DNA from: an uncultured Selenomonadales bacterium
Lineage (GTDB): Bacteria; Bacillota; Negativicutes; Selenomonadales; Selenomonadaceae
NCBI GenBank assembly: GCA_900321035.1
Contig: ONUH01000013.1
Span: 1 to 64,000, forward strand
Length of the DNA stretch: 64,000 bases
Direction of reading: 5' to 3'
The position numbers and the translations under genes are program-made. Under the pieces are notes generated by a model. The model saw only the letters and a list, made by a program, of their open reading frames with translations, did not search any database and was not told the origin of the DNA. Numbering within the stretch: position 1 is the first letter of the stretch; each line of letters opens with the position of its first letter. Of the stretch, positions 9,300-18,565 are shown piece by piece.

Positions 9300-10322
9300 T
9301 TATTTGAAACGAACGTTTTGCAGCCACCGGTCCAAGAGCGCGCTTCGTTCCTCCGCCGTAAATGCCGGCGCCGCGTCGAACAGCACGACGTTTTTTCCAG
9401 CCATCTGCTTATACGCCAGCGTCCCCGGATTGGCAGGAACGAAAAACACATTTTCCCGCTGCAGGGCCAGATGCGCTTCGTCGGACAACAACCACTCCAA
9501 AAACGCCTCCGCCGAAGGCCGCCCGTCATGTAAAAGACCGGCTCCCGTCAGCATGTACGCCGTCCCGTCCATCGGATAAACGATGCGAAGCGGATACCCG
9601 TCGGACAGATACCGGAGCGTCTCGCTCTGCACCGCCACGGCGGCGTCAACCTCTCCCATGCCCGCCATGCGAACCGGCGTGGAAAGGAACTTCACATACT
9701 GCACGACTTTCGGATGTATGGCAGACAGCCACTGAAAAACCTCCGGCTCGCCGTAAACCGTCAGCAGCGTAAAATACAAATTGGAGGCCGCATCGGCGGC
9801 GAGAAAATCCGTCATCCCAACCCGCATGTCGGGATAAGCGGCAAATTCCGCCCAAGTTTCCGGAATCCGGGGCAGCGTACGCATATAATCGCTGTTCACG
9901 CAGAATACGACGGGGTCGTACCAAACGCCCGTCCAGGCGCCTTCCTCATCCTTCAAGGAATCCGCCACGGAATCCGTTTCCTCCGAAAAATACGGAACGA
10001 AAGCGCCCATGGCGGCGCCTTTCCGCATGACGCTGCTGTCCGCAAGCACCATGTCCGCCTTGGGCTCGGCGCCCTCTTTTTTCAGACGCGCCGTCAGCTC
10101 GTCGCCCGTCATCGGGACGAACCGGACGCCGACCTTTTTTGTCTTTTCATATTCGGAAGCCAGCAGGCTCGCCTGCTCCGGCGGCATGGTCGTATAAACC
10201 GTCACCGTCCGCTCCGAGGCCGCCGGCGTGCGGTCGGCGTACCCGGAAAGGAACGTGACGCCGACCACCGTGCCGAGTACGAGCACGAAGGCTAAAAACA
10301 AGAGCGAAGTATATCGTTTCAT
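9300..10322 (-). CDS. Extracellular solute-binding protein, family 1 (orphan)
   Basis: 340 residues with an N-terminal signal/anchor helix (about 5-28) and no lipobox cysteine. A type 2 periplasmic-binding fold follows from about 38 (TVTVYTTMPPEQASLLASEYEK), as in iron(III)/thiamine-type ABC receptors (AfuA/FutA-like). No permease or ATPase gene is adjacent. It either works with a transporter encoded elsewhere or acts as a sensor domain partner. The ligand is unknown. It starts 104 nt downstream of ftsZ and ends before rimO. Confidence 0.85.
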   Translation of the reverse strand: MKRYTSLLFLAFVLVLGTVVGVTFLSGYADRTPAASERTVTVYTTMPPEQASLLASEYEKTKKVGVRFVPMTGDELTARLKKEGAEPKADMVLADSSVMRKGAAMGAFVPYFSEETDSVADSLKDEEGAWTGVWYDPVVFCVNSDYMRTLPRIPETWAEFAAYPDMRVGMTDFLAADAASNLYFTLLTVYGEPEVFQWLSAIHPKVVQYVKFLSTPVRMAGMGEVDAAVAVQSETLRYLSDGYPLRIVYPMDGTAYMLTGAGLLHDGRPSAEAFLEWLLSDEAHLALQRENVFFVPANPGTLAYKQMAGKNVVLFDAAPAFTAEERSALLDRWLQNVRFK

Positions 10323-10360
10323 GACGATTCCTCCGAGTAGCTCAGAAATAAAACAGGAAA

Positions 10361-10384
10361 GCGCGGCGGGATTCCCCGCCGCGC
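10361..10384 (-). terminator. Terminator of ftsZ
   Basis: A perfect 10-bp G+C stem (GCGCGGCGGG / CCCGCCGCGC) with an ATTC loop, followed on the minus strand by TTTCCTGTTTTATTT. It lies 43 nt past the ftsZ stop. Confidence 0.85.
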
Positions 10385-10426
10385 CGAAATCATCCGCCGT
10401 CTTCCACAGCGCGGCAAACCGTCGGA

Positions 10427-11542
10427 TCAGCTGTGACGAAGCCAGTCAGGAATCGTAAGCGAATCAAAATTGCCGCCGAAAGGCGCCATCGGCTGCGGCT
10501 GCTGCGCCGGCTGTTCCTGCGTCTGGTTCCCCTGTTGGTCGGCTTCCTTGTTTTGCTGCGGCTCTACGCCGATTTTTTCTCCCTCCATGTCAAAGCCCGT
10601 GGCAATGACCGTCACTCGAACCGTATCGCCGAGCGTGTCGTCAAATGCAGCGCCGAAAATGATGTTCGCGTCGGTATGGACCATCTCCTCGATTTCCGCC
10701 GCCGCCTCGTTGACGTCGTAGATGCTCAATTTGTCCATGGACCCCGTGAAGTTCAGCAGTACGCCGTGCGCGCCCTCGATGGACGTCTCCAGGAGCGGGG
10801 ACGTTACCGCCTCCCGCGCCGCGTCCGCCGCCGCGCTCTCCCCGGTTCCTTCGCCGATTCCCATCAGCGCCGTCCCGGTATCCTTCATAATGGACTGGAC
10901 GTCGGCAAAGTCAAGATTGATAAGCCCCGGCACCACCAAAAGATCGGAAATTCCCTGCACGCCCTGATGCAATACGTCGTCCGCGATACGGAACGCCTCC
11001 ATCATCGGCGTGTTGCGGCTGACAATCTGCAACAGCTGATTGTTCGGAATCGTAATAATGGTATCGACGGCATCCTTCAGATTGAGGATGCCCATTTCAG
11101 CGTTCTGCATCCGCCGCTTGCCTTCAAACTTGAACGGCTTGGTAACGACGCCCACCGTCAGAGCGCCTGCCTCCCGCGCGCACTCCGCCACGACCGGGGC
11201 CGCGCCCGTTCCGGTGCCGCCGCCCATGCCTGCGGTAATAAATACCATATCCGCGCCGCTCACCGCGGCAATGATTTCATCACGGCTTTCCTCGGCCGCA
11301 GCAGCGCCAATCTCAGGGCGCGCGCCAGCGCCAAGCCCGCGGGTCAGCTTCTCGCCGATCTGCAGCCGTTTGGGTGCCAAAGACTTCATCAGCGCCTGTG
11401 AATCCGTATTGATGGCAATAAATTCAACGCCCTTGAGACCGGAAGAAATCATGCGGTCAATGGCGTTGGAACCGCCGCCGCCCACGCCGATGACTTTGAT
11501 TTTTGCCATATCGTTGATTACCGTATCATCCAGTTCAATCAC
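10427..11542 (-). CDS. ftsZ: Cell division protein FtsZ
   Basis: A 371-residue tubulin-like GTPase that forms the cytokinetic Z ring. It has [15 protein letters not shown] near the N-terminus, the GTP signature [10 protein letters not shown], a Q-rich linker (about 325-355) and the C-terminal anchor peptide [11 protein letters not shown]. The GTG start at 11542 is seven bases after GGAGG and gives the standard (M)IELDD beginning. Longer readings would add an arginine-rich stretch not found in the family. It has its own promoter at 11627-11655. ftsA is not next to it. Confidence 0.96.
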   Translation of the reverse strand: MIELDDTVINDMAKIKVIGVGGGGSNAIDRMISSGLKGVEFIAINTDSQALMKSLAPKRLQIGEKLTRGLGAGARPEIGAAAAEESRDEIIAAVSGADMVFITAGMGGGTGTGAAPVVAECAREAGALTVGVVTKPFKFEGKRRMQNAEMGILNLKDAVDTIITIPNNQLLQIVSRNTPMMEAFRIADDVLHQGVQGISDLLVVPGLINLDFADVQSIMKDTGTALMGIGEGTGESAAADAAREAVTSPLLETSIEGAHGVLLNFTGSMDKLSIYDVNEAAAEIEEMVHTDANIIFGAAFDDTLGDTVRVTVIATGFDMEGEKIGVEPQQNKEADQQGNQTQEQPAQQPQPMAPFGGNFDSLTIPDWLRHS

Positions 11543-11626
11543 AAATACCCCTCCACGCCGAGCAAAACGCCCTACAACTGCCATGCGAGAACGCGCATGA
11601 AACCAAAATTCGTCTTTATCCCTCAC

Positions 11627-11655
11627 ATTTTACTATGAAAGCGCGTTTCATGCAA
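11627..11655 (-). promoter_or_regulatory. Promoter of ftsZ
   Basis: Minus-strand TTGCAT (11650-11655), 17 nt, TAAAAT (11627-11632). It would start an RNA about 78 nt upstream of the GTG start, so ftsZ can be made independently of the upstream operon. Confidence 0.55.
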
Positions 11656-11664
11656 GTAGGCTTT

Positions 11665-12000
11665 TTATCTGCGTTTTTTCAAATAATACCTTCTGATGAT
11701 GGCAAGATTCTGAAAAATTCGCAATCCGAACGCAAGTAAGGCGACATAATACAAATCAATACCGAGGCGGTCTCCCGCATAGACGAGAAACGCTGCCAAA
11801 AGACCGTTGACAAAAAAACCCGACATAAACACCATATTGTCGAAACGATCGTCCAGCGCCGAACGAAATCCGCCGAAAACCGAGTCGAGACCGGCAAGCA
11901 GCGCCACGGAAAAAAGTTTGGAATACGTGACCGGGATTGTCAGCGGGCAAAGGCTCCCCAAAATCAGCCCGACGCCAAGACCTACCAACGCAAGAATCAT
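11665..12000 (-). CDS. sbp: Small basic protein, DUF1290
   Basis: 111 residues, membrane-embedded with three or so helices (about 3-20, 28-45 and 55-95) and a basic tail RRYYLKKRR. It is the Sbp/DUF1290 family found next to ftsZ in many Firmicutes; the molecular role is not established. Its ATG overlaps the stop of the DUF881 gene by four bases, so the two are translationally coupled. Confidence 0.88.
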   Translation of the reverse strand: MILALVGLGVGLILGSLCPLTIPVTYSKLFSVALLAGLDSVFGGFRSALDDRFDNMVFMSGFFVNGLLAAFLVYAGDRLGIDLYYVALLAFGLRIFQNLAIIRRYYLKKRR

Positions 12001-12698
12001 GACGCCGCCTCCTCCGCTTCTTTCGCGAAGCTGAATTTCGAGGCGCCCTTATAGGCAGGAACGACAATATCCTGGGCCGCCTTAACCTCCAGCTGGATTC
12101 CCCAAACCTGCAGCGTCTCCATCACGCCGCCGCGCATCCGAAGCGCGCTCTCCAGCGTCGCGCTGTCGCCGATTGCCCGTATCTCATACGGCGGCGCCGA
12201 ACGCACATTATTTACGGAAAGCGTAGGCCCCGCGCAGCGAATCTCCGAAGTCGCCATGAGCCGCTGTCCGTTGACGGAAATCGCCTCTGCGCCCGCCGCC
12301 CGGAGCTCGTTGATGACTTTCAGCAAATCATCGTCGTGGATAATGTAAAGATTTTGGTTCTCGCCCGCCTTGGACTTGATCTTGCTGTCGTCAATCGTCA
12401 CGATGACGCCCGGGCCCGTCAGCGCAGTCAGGCCGGAACGCAGCCGAAGCTCCCTCAGCATTTGCTCGCCTTCCGTATTGCCGGGCGCGGGCTGCACCTG
12501 CTGAAGGCTCGCCACTTTTTCCTGCAGGGCGTCCCGCTCCTTCTCCGTCTCGATCAGCCGCGCGGACAGTTCTTCCACGCGCTGGTATGGAAGGGAAGCT
12601 TTCTGGTCCATGGCGATACGGAACTGCAGTGCCAGCATGAAGCCGAGCACCATGCAGACAAACGCAATGGAAAGATGCCCCCTCTTATACGTTATCAT
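11997..12698 (-). CDS. DUF881 division-cluster protein
   Basis: 233 residues. One N-terminal membrane helix (about 8-26) is followed by a coiled-coil stretch (about 38-75) and a soluble alpha/beta domain (about 90-230). The soluble domain has LTGPGVIVTIDDSK and the AGAEAISVNGQRL block typical of DUF881. It is conserved beside ftsQ and sbp in Firmicutes and its function is unknown. It lies 15 nt after ftsQ and overlaps sbp by ATGA. Confidence 0.88.
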   Translation of the reverse strand: MITYKRGHLSIAFVCMVLGFMLALQFRIAMDQKASLPYQRVEELSARLIETEKERDALQEKVASLQQVQPAPGNTEGEQMLRELRLRSGLTALTGPGVIVTIDDSKIKSKAGENQNLYIIHDDDLLKVINELRAAGAEAISVNGQRLMATSEIRCAGPTLSVNNVRSAPPYEIRAIGDSATLESALRMRGGVMETLQVWGIQLEVKAAQDIVVPAYKGASKFSFAKEAEEAAS

Positions 12699-12713
12699 AT
12701 TTTCACCTGCGCC

Positions 12714-13499
12714 TCACTTTTGCACGGGATCCTGCTTGGGGATGACCGCCTGGGTATATGTCAGGTCTATGTACTCAATCGGACGCTTCGTCGTCCGAAG
12801 GTCTTCCAGGAAGCTCGTCGTGTACTTCGCCTTTTCTTCCAACCGCTCAAGGACGCCGATCCGGATTTCCGCCGCATTCGTCGTGCGAGCCACCACATGC
12901 TCGGGATTCGACACATTCATTTCCACGATCTGCGAAAGCGTCAGGTCGTCAAGGTGCGCCAAATACTCTACAGCCAAAAGCGCCTGTTCGTCCCCGATCG
13001 CATCCCCGATATAAAGGTCTCTGGCCGTCACGCCGACCAAAAGCGGCGTCGTCTGCAAGTGCCGGACACGGTAAGCGTTCAGCACCATCCCCTTGCGGTC
13101 GAGGTCGAGAAAACCAAACTCGCAGGCAACGCAGGCCACAGGCCGGCGCTCTTCCACCTCGATCACGATGCCGTTCGGAAACGTCCGCTTCACGACGGCC
13201 TGTTCAATGCGCAAATCCTTGCGGAGATTTTGCGCGGCTTTGTCGGTTTCCACCTGGAACATGTGCTGTCCCTTGTAAACGCCCGCGATGCGGCAAATAT
13301 CTTCCGCAGAGATATACGTGGGATTCCCGGCAATGGAAATGTCTTCCAGCTTGAATACGGGCAGGTACATGACGGCGGCCGCAGTCACCCCTACCACCCC
13401 TAAAAAACCGACCATCTGAAACAGCCATTGCCATTTGCGCGAAGGCTCGCGCGGGCCCGCGTCTTCGAGCGCCAATTCCTGCATCTGTTCCTCGTCCAT
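12714..13499 (-). CDS. ftsQ: Cell division protein FtsQ/DivIB
   Basis: 261 residues. A short cytoplasmic tail and one membrane helix (about 24-46) precede a POTRA domain starting at FKLEDISIAGNPTYISAED. The FtsQ domain ends near 240. In the divisome it bridges FtsL/FtsB-type proteins and the septal synthase. It is 61 nt downstream of ddl. The assignment rests on topology, POTRA sequence and position. Confidence 0.9.
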   Translation of the reverse strand: MDEEQMQELALEDAGPREPSRKWQWLFQMVGFLGVVGVTAAAVMYLPVFKLEDISIAGNPTYISAEDICRIAGVYKGQHMFQVETDKAAQNLRKDLRIEQAVVKRTFPNGIVIEVEERRPVACVACEFGFLDLDRKGMVLNAYRVRHLQTTPLLVGVTARDLYIGDAIGDEQALLAVEYLAHLDDLTLSQIVEMNVSNPEHVVARTTNAAEIRIGVLERLEEKAKYTTSFLEDLRTTKRPIEYIDLTYTQAVIPKQDPVQK

Positions 13500-13560
13500 C
13501 GCCGTCGCCCCCTTTCAGTGTGGAGTGATTACATATTTAATATGCCAAAATCCCCTAACT

Positions 13561-14502
13561 CTACACTCCGCATTCTTTAATCGTCATTTCCAAAAGCCGT
13601 TCGCAGAAATCCTCGAACGAGACACCCGCCGCACGCGCCGCGTCCGGAACCAGCGACGTCTCCGTCATACCCGGCATCGTGTTGATGTCGATGACATACG
13701 GCACGTCCTCCGACGAAAGCATCATATCGATACGGGCGACGCCCCGACAGCCAAAAACGCGGAATGTCCGCTCCGCCGTCTCCCGCACCCGTTCCATCGC
13801 CGTCGCACTGATACGCGCCGGAATGATATGGCGGGACGCGCCGACGGTGTATTTGCTCTCGTAGTCGTAACGGCCCGAAGTCGTCGTAATCTCAATCACC
13901 GGCAGGGCGTCACAGGTATCCGGCGTGCCCCAGACCGCCGCCGTCAGTTCCGGCCCGTCGATAAACTCCTCCACCAATACTTCGTCTCCGTAAGCAAACG
14001 CCTCATCCAGCGCATCGGGAAGCTCCGCCGCGTCTTTGACCACGACGACGCCGACACTCGAGCCTTGCGCCGTCGGCTTGACCACCATAGGCACAGACAT
14101 CTCCCTAAGGATTCTCGCTCTGAGACCTGCGCGGTCGGCAGTCCGATAGGCGCGCGCCTTCGGCGTCGAAATGCCCGCGCCGAGCATCACGTTTTTCGCC
14201 GCCGCCTTGTCCATCGACATGGCCGACGCCAACACCCCGGACCCGGTGCAGGGAATCCCCATCAAGTCCAGCACCGCCTGCATGCGCCCGTCTTCCCCAT
14301 ATGCTCCGTGCATGGCGTTGAACACAATATCGGGGCGCAGTCTTTGCATATCGGCAAAAAAATTACGCGGCGAAAATTCCAGTCCTTCCGCATTATAGCC
14401 TTTTGATTTCAGCGCGGCCAACACGGCGGCGGCGCTGCGCCGCGAGACCTCCGCCTCCGAGGACGGGCCGCCCATCACGACGATGATTTTCCGGTCTTTC
14501 AT
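13561..14502 (-). CDS. ddl: D-alanine--D-alanine ligase
   Basis: A 313-residue ATP-grasp ligase that makes the D-Ala-D-Ala dipeptide used by MurF. The N-terminal domain has VVMGGPSSEAEVSRRSA and FNAMHGAYGEDG. The ATP-grasp centre has VVKPTAQGSSVGV, and metal-binding residues lie in ARIDMMLSSEDVPYVIDINTMPG. It overlaps the end of murC by four bases. In this cluster it takes the place where murB is often found. Confidence 0.95.
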   Translation of the reverse strand: MKDRKIIVVMGGPSSEAEVSRRSAAAVLAALKSKGYNAEGLEFSPRNFFADMQRLRPDIVFNAMHGAYGEDGRMQAVLDLMGIPCTGSGVLASAMSMDKAAAKNVMLGAGISTPKARAYRTADRAGLRARILREMSVPMVVKPTAQGSSVGVVVVKDAAELPDALDEAFAYGDEVLVEEFIDGPELTAAVWGTPDTCDALPVIEITTTSGRYDYESKYTVGASRHIIPARISATAMERVRETAERTFRVFGCRGVARIDMMLSSEDVPYVIDINTMPGMTETSLVPDAARAAGVSFEDFCERLLEMTIKECGV

Positions 14503-15893
14503 GCTTTATTTTCCCTCCGTGCCGACAAGAGCGCCAGCAATTCTTCTCCCGTGCGGTATATATCCCCCGCGCCCATCGTGAGCACGAGATCTCCGTCACG
14601 GACGATGGTTTCAAGATACGGTGCAACGTCGGCACGGGATTTGACATACGTCGTTTTTTGCCCCGTGGCCGCCTTGACGGCGTTCAGTATCGTCTCGCCG
14701 TTGACGCCGGGAATCGCCGGCTCCCCCGCCGAGTAAATATCCGTCAAAATCAACAGGTCGGCGTCCTCGAACGCGCCTCCGAATTCTTTCTGCAAAAGCT
14801 GTGTACGCGAATACCGATGGGGCTGGAACGCGCAAATCAGCCGCTTCGGATTCGTCTGCCGCGCCGCCTTCAGCGTCACTGCGATCTCCGTCGGGTGATG
14901 GGCGTAATCGTCCACAATCCAAACGCCCTCCGCGCGCCCCTTCGTCTCGAACCGGCGCTTCGCTCCGTGGAACAGGGAGAGCGCCTCCGCCGCCTTTTCC
15001 GGCGAGACGCCGCAGAGAATGCCCGCAACGATGGAACCTAACGCATTCAGCACGTTGTGACGGCCGGGAATGATCAGCCGCACGTGTGCCAGCGTCTTTC
15101 CGTCCTTCTCTACGTCAAAGGCGACGCCGGCTCCCTCCGGCGCAATATTCACCGCCCGATAGTCGGCGCCCTCCGACGTACCGTAAAAGACGACGCGTCG
15201 GGACAGCCCTTTGGCAATTTCCCGCAAGTTCTCATTTTCCGCACAAAGCACGCAGGTCCCCGTTTTTTCGTCCGTATTTTCGAGGAACTGCCGGAACGCC
15301 TTCTTGATATTATCCATCGTGCCGTAATGGTCCATATGGTCGTTTTCCACATTGGTGACCACCGCGATATGCGGCAGAAGCTTCAGGAAGGAGCCGTCGC
15401 TCTCGTCCGCCTCGGATACCAAGTATTCGCCTTTGCCAAGACGGGCGTTGCTGTCCGCCAAATAGTCCACTTGTCCGCCGATGATAATGGTGGGATCGAC
15501 GCCGCCATGCTCTAAAATCAAACCGATCATGGACGTCGTCGTAGTCTTGCCATGGGCGCCGGCGACGGCTATCCCCTTGGCCGCATTCAAGAGCGCCGCG
15601 TTGACGTCCGAGCGATGCAGACGACGCAAACCCATATCGGCCGCCGCACGCACTTCCACATTGTCCTCGGGAATCGCGGAAGAGACAACGACCGCTTCCG
15701 AGCCCTTCACATTCGCCGCATCATGTCCCTCAAAAATCTTTGCCCCGCGCTCCGCTAATTTCTGCGCGATAACGGAAGCTTTCTGATCGGAACCGGAAAC
15801 CTGATACCCTTGGTCCAACAGTATCCGGGCCAGCGCGCTCATTCCCGCGCCGCCGACGCCGATAAAATGAATTTTATGGATTCCCTGCAGCAT
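14499..15893 (-). CDS. murC: UDP-N-acetylmuramate--L-alanine ligase
   Basis: 464 residues; the first amino-acid ligase of peptidoglycan stem synthesis. A Rossmann N-domain (IHFIGVGGAGMSALARIL) is followed by the ATP P-loop GAHGKTTTTSMIG and the C-terminal ligase domain with DDYAHHPTEI. The start is the ATG at 15893, eight bases after AGGAGAGG. A GTG at 15920 that overlaps murG would add nine poorly supported residues. Confidence 0.95.
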   Translation of the reverse strand: MLQGIHKIHFIGVGGAGMSALARILLDQGYQVSGSDQKASVIAQKLAERGAKIFEGHDAANVKGSEAVVVSSAIPEDNVEVRAAADMGLRRLHRSDVNAALLNAAKGIAVAGAHGKTTTTSMIGLILEHGGVDPTIIIGGQVDYLADSNARLGKGEYLVSEADESDGSFLKLLPHIAVVTNVENDHMDHYGTMDNIKKAFRQFLENTDEKTGTCVLCAENENLREIAKGLSRRVVFYGTSEGADYRAVNIAPEGAGVAFDVEKDGKTLAHVRLIIPGRHNVLNALGSIVAGILCGVSPEKAAEALSLFHGAKRRFETKGRAEGVWIVDDYAHHPTEIAVTLKAARQTNPKRLICAFQPHRYSRTQLLQKEFGGAFEDADLLILTDIYSAGEPAIPGVNGETILNAVKAATGQKTTYVKSRADVAPYLETIVRDGDLVLTMGAGDIYRTGEELLALLSARRENKA

Positions 15894-15916
15894 CGCCGCT
15901 TCCTCTCCTTTTCTGT

Positions 15917-17053
15917 TCACTCGCCAACGGGGACGGGGGCCTTCTGCCCTTTTGCCAGCCGTATCGCCCTGCTCGCAATTTCATCCGCCGCCTGCGGGCG
16001 TCCCAGCCGTTTTGCCGATTTTGCCATGCGCCGGAGTTTCGCGTCTTCGCTCAAAAGCTCCGCCAGCACCGAAAGCAGTCTCTCTGCTGTCAATTCCCGG
16101 TCAAGAATCATCCGGGCCGCGCCCGCCGCAACGATAGCCCGGGCGTTCATTTCCTGATGGTTCGCCGCCGCAAACGGATACGGAATCAGCACCGACGGCA
16201 CGCCGCGCGCCGTCAGCTCCGCGATGCCGATAGCGCCCGCCCGGAACACCGCCACATCGGCACAAGCCAATGCCTGCGGCATATTATAAAGATACGGCTC
16301 CACAAAAAGATTGCCCGAAGCCGAAACGTCCACGCCCGCCTCCTGGAGCTGCGCCATCGTATCCTCATAGCCCGCTTTTCCTGTCACATGCAGGAACTGC
16401 ACGCCGTCCCTACCCGCGTAATGCGCCAGCACGCCGATCATGGCCTTATTGATGCTCCTCGCACCCCGGCTGCCTCCTGACACCAGCACCGTTTTCGCTT
16501 TCGGATCGAGCCCGAACAGTTCCCGACTTTCGCCGCTGCGCGCCTTTAAGACTTCCTCTCGAATAGGGTTTCCTGTAAATACCCGCTTTCCCTTTGGGAA
16601 ATACTGCGCCGCTTCTTTCGTTCCCATGGCAATGCAGGAAACAAAGCGGGACAGGAGCCGGTTCGTGATGCCCGGCATGACGTTCTGCTCCTGAATCAGC
16701 GTCGGCACGCCCATAAGACTCGCCGCCAGCAGGATCGGACCGCAGACGTACCCGCCCGTGCCGATGGCGACGTCGGGATGAAAACGACGCACAACGCCCA
16801 TCGCTTTCATGACGCCGCCGAACGCCTGCGCGCCCCGCAGGAAATTCTCCGGCGTCAGGCTCCGCTTGAAGCCTCGGATATTCACCGTCTCGAAGGCAAT
16901 CCCTTCCTTCGGTACAATATCCGCTTCGAGGCCGTCCTTTGTCCCGACGTAAAGAAACTCCGCGTCCGGTATTCTTTTCTGGATTGCCCGCACGATGGTC
17001 AGCGCCGGGTAAATATGCCCGCCGGTGCCGCCGCCGGAGACGATGATCCGCAC
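15917..17053 (-). CDS. murG: Lipid II synthase (UDP-GlcNAc transferase) MurG
   Basis: A 378-residue GT28 glycosyltransferase that adds GlcNAc to lipid I at the inner membrane face. GGGTGGHIYPAL is in the N-domain. The acceptor region has GTGGYVCGPILLAA, and the UDP-GlcNAc site lies in AELTARGVPSVLIPYP. It is 24 nt downstream of murD. The usual ftsW between the two is absent. Confidence 0.95.
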   Translation of the reverse strand: MRIIVSGGGTGGHIYPALTIVRAIQKRIPDAEFLYVGTKDGLEADIVPKEGIAFETVNIRGFKRSLTPENFLRGAQAFGGVMKAMGVVRRFHPDVAIGTGGYVCGPILLAASLMGVPTLIQEQNVMPGITNRLLSRFVSCIAMGTKEAAQYFPKGKRVFTGNPIREEVLKARSGESRELFGLDPKAKTVLVSGGSRGARSINKAMIGVLAHYAGRDGVQFLHVTGKAGYEDTMAQLQEAGVDVSASGNLFVEPYLYNMPQALACADVAVFRAGAIGIAELTARGVPSVLIPYPFAAANHQEMNARAIVAAGAARMILDRELTAERLLSVLAELLSEDAKLRRMAKSAKRLGRPQAADEIASRAIRLAKGQKAPVPVGE

Positions 17054-17077
17054 GAAAAACGCCCCTAACTTACCTTT

Positions 17078-18448
17078 TTATTTTCCCGCCATACGGCGCA
17101 CAATGTCCTTGAAATGCCGCCCGCGTTCCGCCATCCCCGAATACATATCGAAGCTGGCACAGGCCGGAGAGAGCAGCACCACGTCGCCGGATTGCGCCGC
17201 CACCCTCGCAAGCTCTACGGCTTTTTCCATCGAGTACCCCGCCTCGAAAATCGCTTCCGGTGAAATGCCCGCTTTCAGCGCCGCTTCCTTGAACCGCGCC
17301 GCCGCATTGCCGACGAGCACGAGCGCACGGCATCTTTCCTTGACGAGGTTCATGAAGTCCGTGAGATCGGTCATCTTGTCATCACCGCCCGCAAGCAGCA
17401 CGACAGGCACATCGAAACTCTCCAGCGCCTTGATGGCCGAGTCCGTATTCGTAGCCTTGGAATCGTTGTAATAATCGACGCCTTCAAATTTCAAGACCGG
17501 CTCTATGCGGTGCTCGACGCCCTCGAAGGCGCGCAGCACTTCGGCGATTTTTTTCGGCTCCGCACCCGCAAGATACGCCATAGCCATAGCCGCCAGCGCG
17601 TTTTCCACGTTATGCCCGCCGCGAATCTGAAGCTCTTTCACCGGCAAGACCGGAATATTTTTCCCCTGCCAGCGCATCGTCAACACGCCGTTCTCTACGA
17701 CGGCTCCCTCTTTCAAATCTTCCGTCCGGCTGAATAAACAAACCGTTCCGGGGGCGCGATCCGCCATACTGCGGGTTTTCGGGTCGTCGTAGTTCAGAAC
17801 GAGGAAATCGTCTTTCGTCTGCTGCGCAAACATCTTTTCCTTCATCTGCTGGTACACTTCAAGATTTCCATGGCGCACCACATGGTCAGGCGTCACGTTC
17901 AGCACCGACGCCACATGCGGACGAAAATCGTCGGTCGCCTCCATCTGATAACTGGAAATCTCCGCGACGACGCAGCCGCCCTCGCCTACCCGCAGGCATT
18001 CCTCCGAAAGCGGGACGCCGATATTGCCGCCGACGCCAACCACAGGAAACGCCGTCTCCATCAGCTTACCGAGCAGCGTCGTAGTGGTCGTCTTGCCGTT
18101 CGTGCCCGTGACGGCAAGAATCGGCGACTTCGCAATATGATAGGCGAACTCGATTTCGCTCTCCACATCCATGTCCCGCTGATAGGCCTCCTGCAAAAGC
18201 GGGATGCGTACCGGTACGGCGGGAGACACGATGATATGGTCGACGCCGTCCAGGAGGTCGTTCGTCTGCGGTCCGCATTCGACGCGAATGCCTGCATCCC
18301 GAAGCTCACGGACTTCGTCGCCGAGTTTTTCTTCTTCCTTCGAATCGCTGACAACGACTTCCGCACCGAAACGCTTTGCGAGCTTTGCCGCCGCCACACC
18401 GCTGATACCAAGCCCGACTACCAAAACTTTTTTCCCTGACAAATCCAA
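17078..18448 (-). CDS. murD: UDP-N-acetylmuramoylalanine--D-glutamate ligase
   Basis: 456 residues, with an N-domain GLGISGVAAAKL, the ATP loop GTNGKTTTTTLLGKL and the ligase C-domain. The start is inferred as the TTG at 18448, nine bases after AAGGAAG, giving (M)DLSGKKVLVVG. An ATG at 18487 is possible but has no ribosome-binding site. The 117-nt gap to mraY holds a TGTTATACT extended -10-like sequence, so an internal promoter is possible. Confidence 0.94.
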   Translation of the reverse strand: MDLSGKKVLVVGLGISGVAAAKLAKRFGAEVVVSDSKEEEKLGDEVRELRDAGIRVECGPQTNDLLDGVDHIIVSPAVPVRIPLLQEAYQRDMDVESEIEFAYHIAKSPILAVTGTNGKTTTTTLLGKLMETAFPVVGVGGNIGVPLSEECLRVGEGGCVVAEISSYQMEATDDFRPHVASVLNVTPDHVVRHGNLEVYQQMKEKMFAQQTKDDFLVLNYDDPKTRSMADRAPGTVCLFSRTEDLKEGAVVENGVLTMRWQGKNIPVLPVKELQIRGGHNVENALAAMAMAYLAGAEPKKIAEVLRAFEGVEHRIEPVLKFEGVDYYNDSKATNTDSAIKALESFDVPVVLLAGGDDKMTDLTDFMNLVKERCRALVLVGNAAARFKEAALKAGISPEAIFEAGYSMEKAVELARVAAQSGDVVLLSPACASFDMYSGMAERGRHFKDIVRRMAGK

Positions 18449-18565
18449 GACAATACACTTCCTTAAATAATAATGACTACTTTTCATTCTATAAGATTAG
18501 GCGTGCGGAGTATAACACAAGTAACACGCAAAAAACGCCTCACTTCACACCCCTGCTCCTCATTA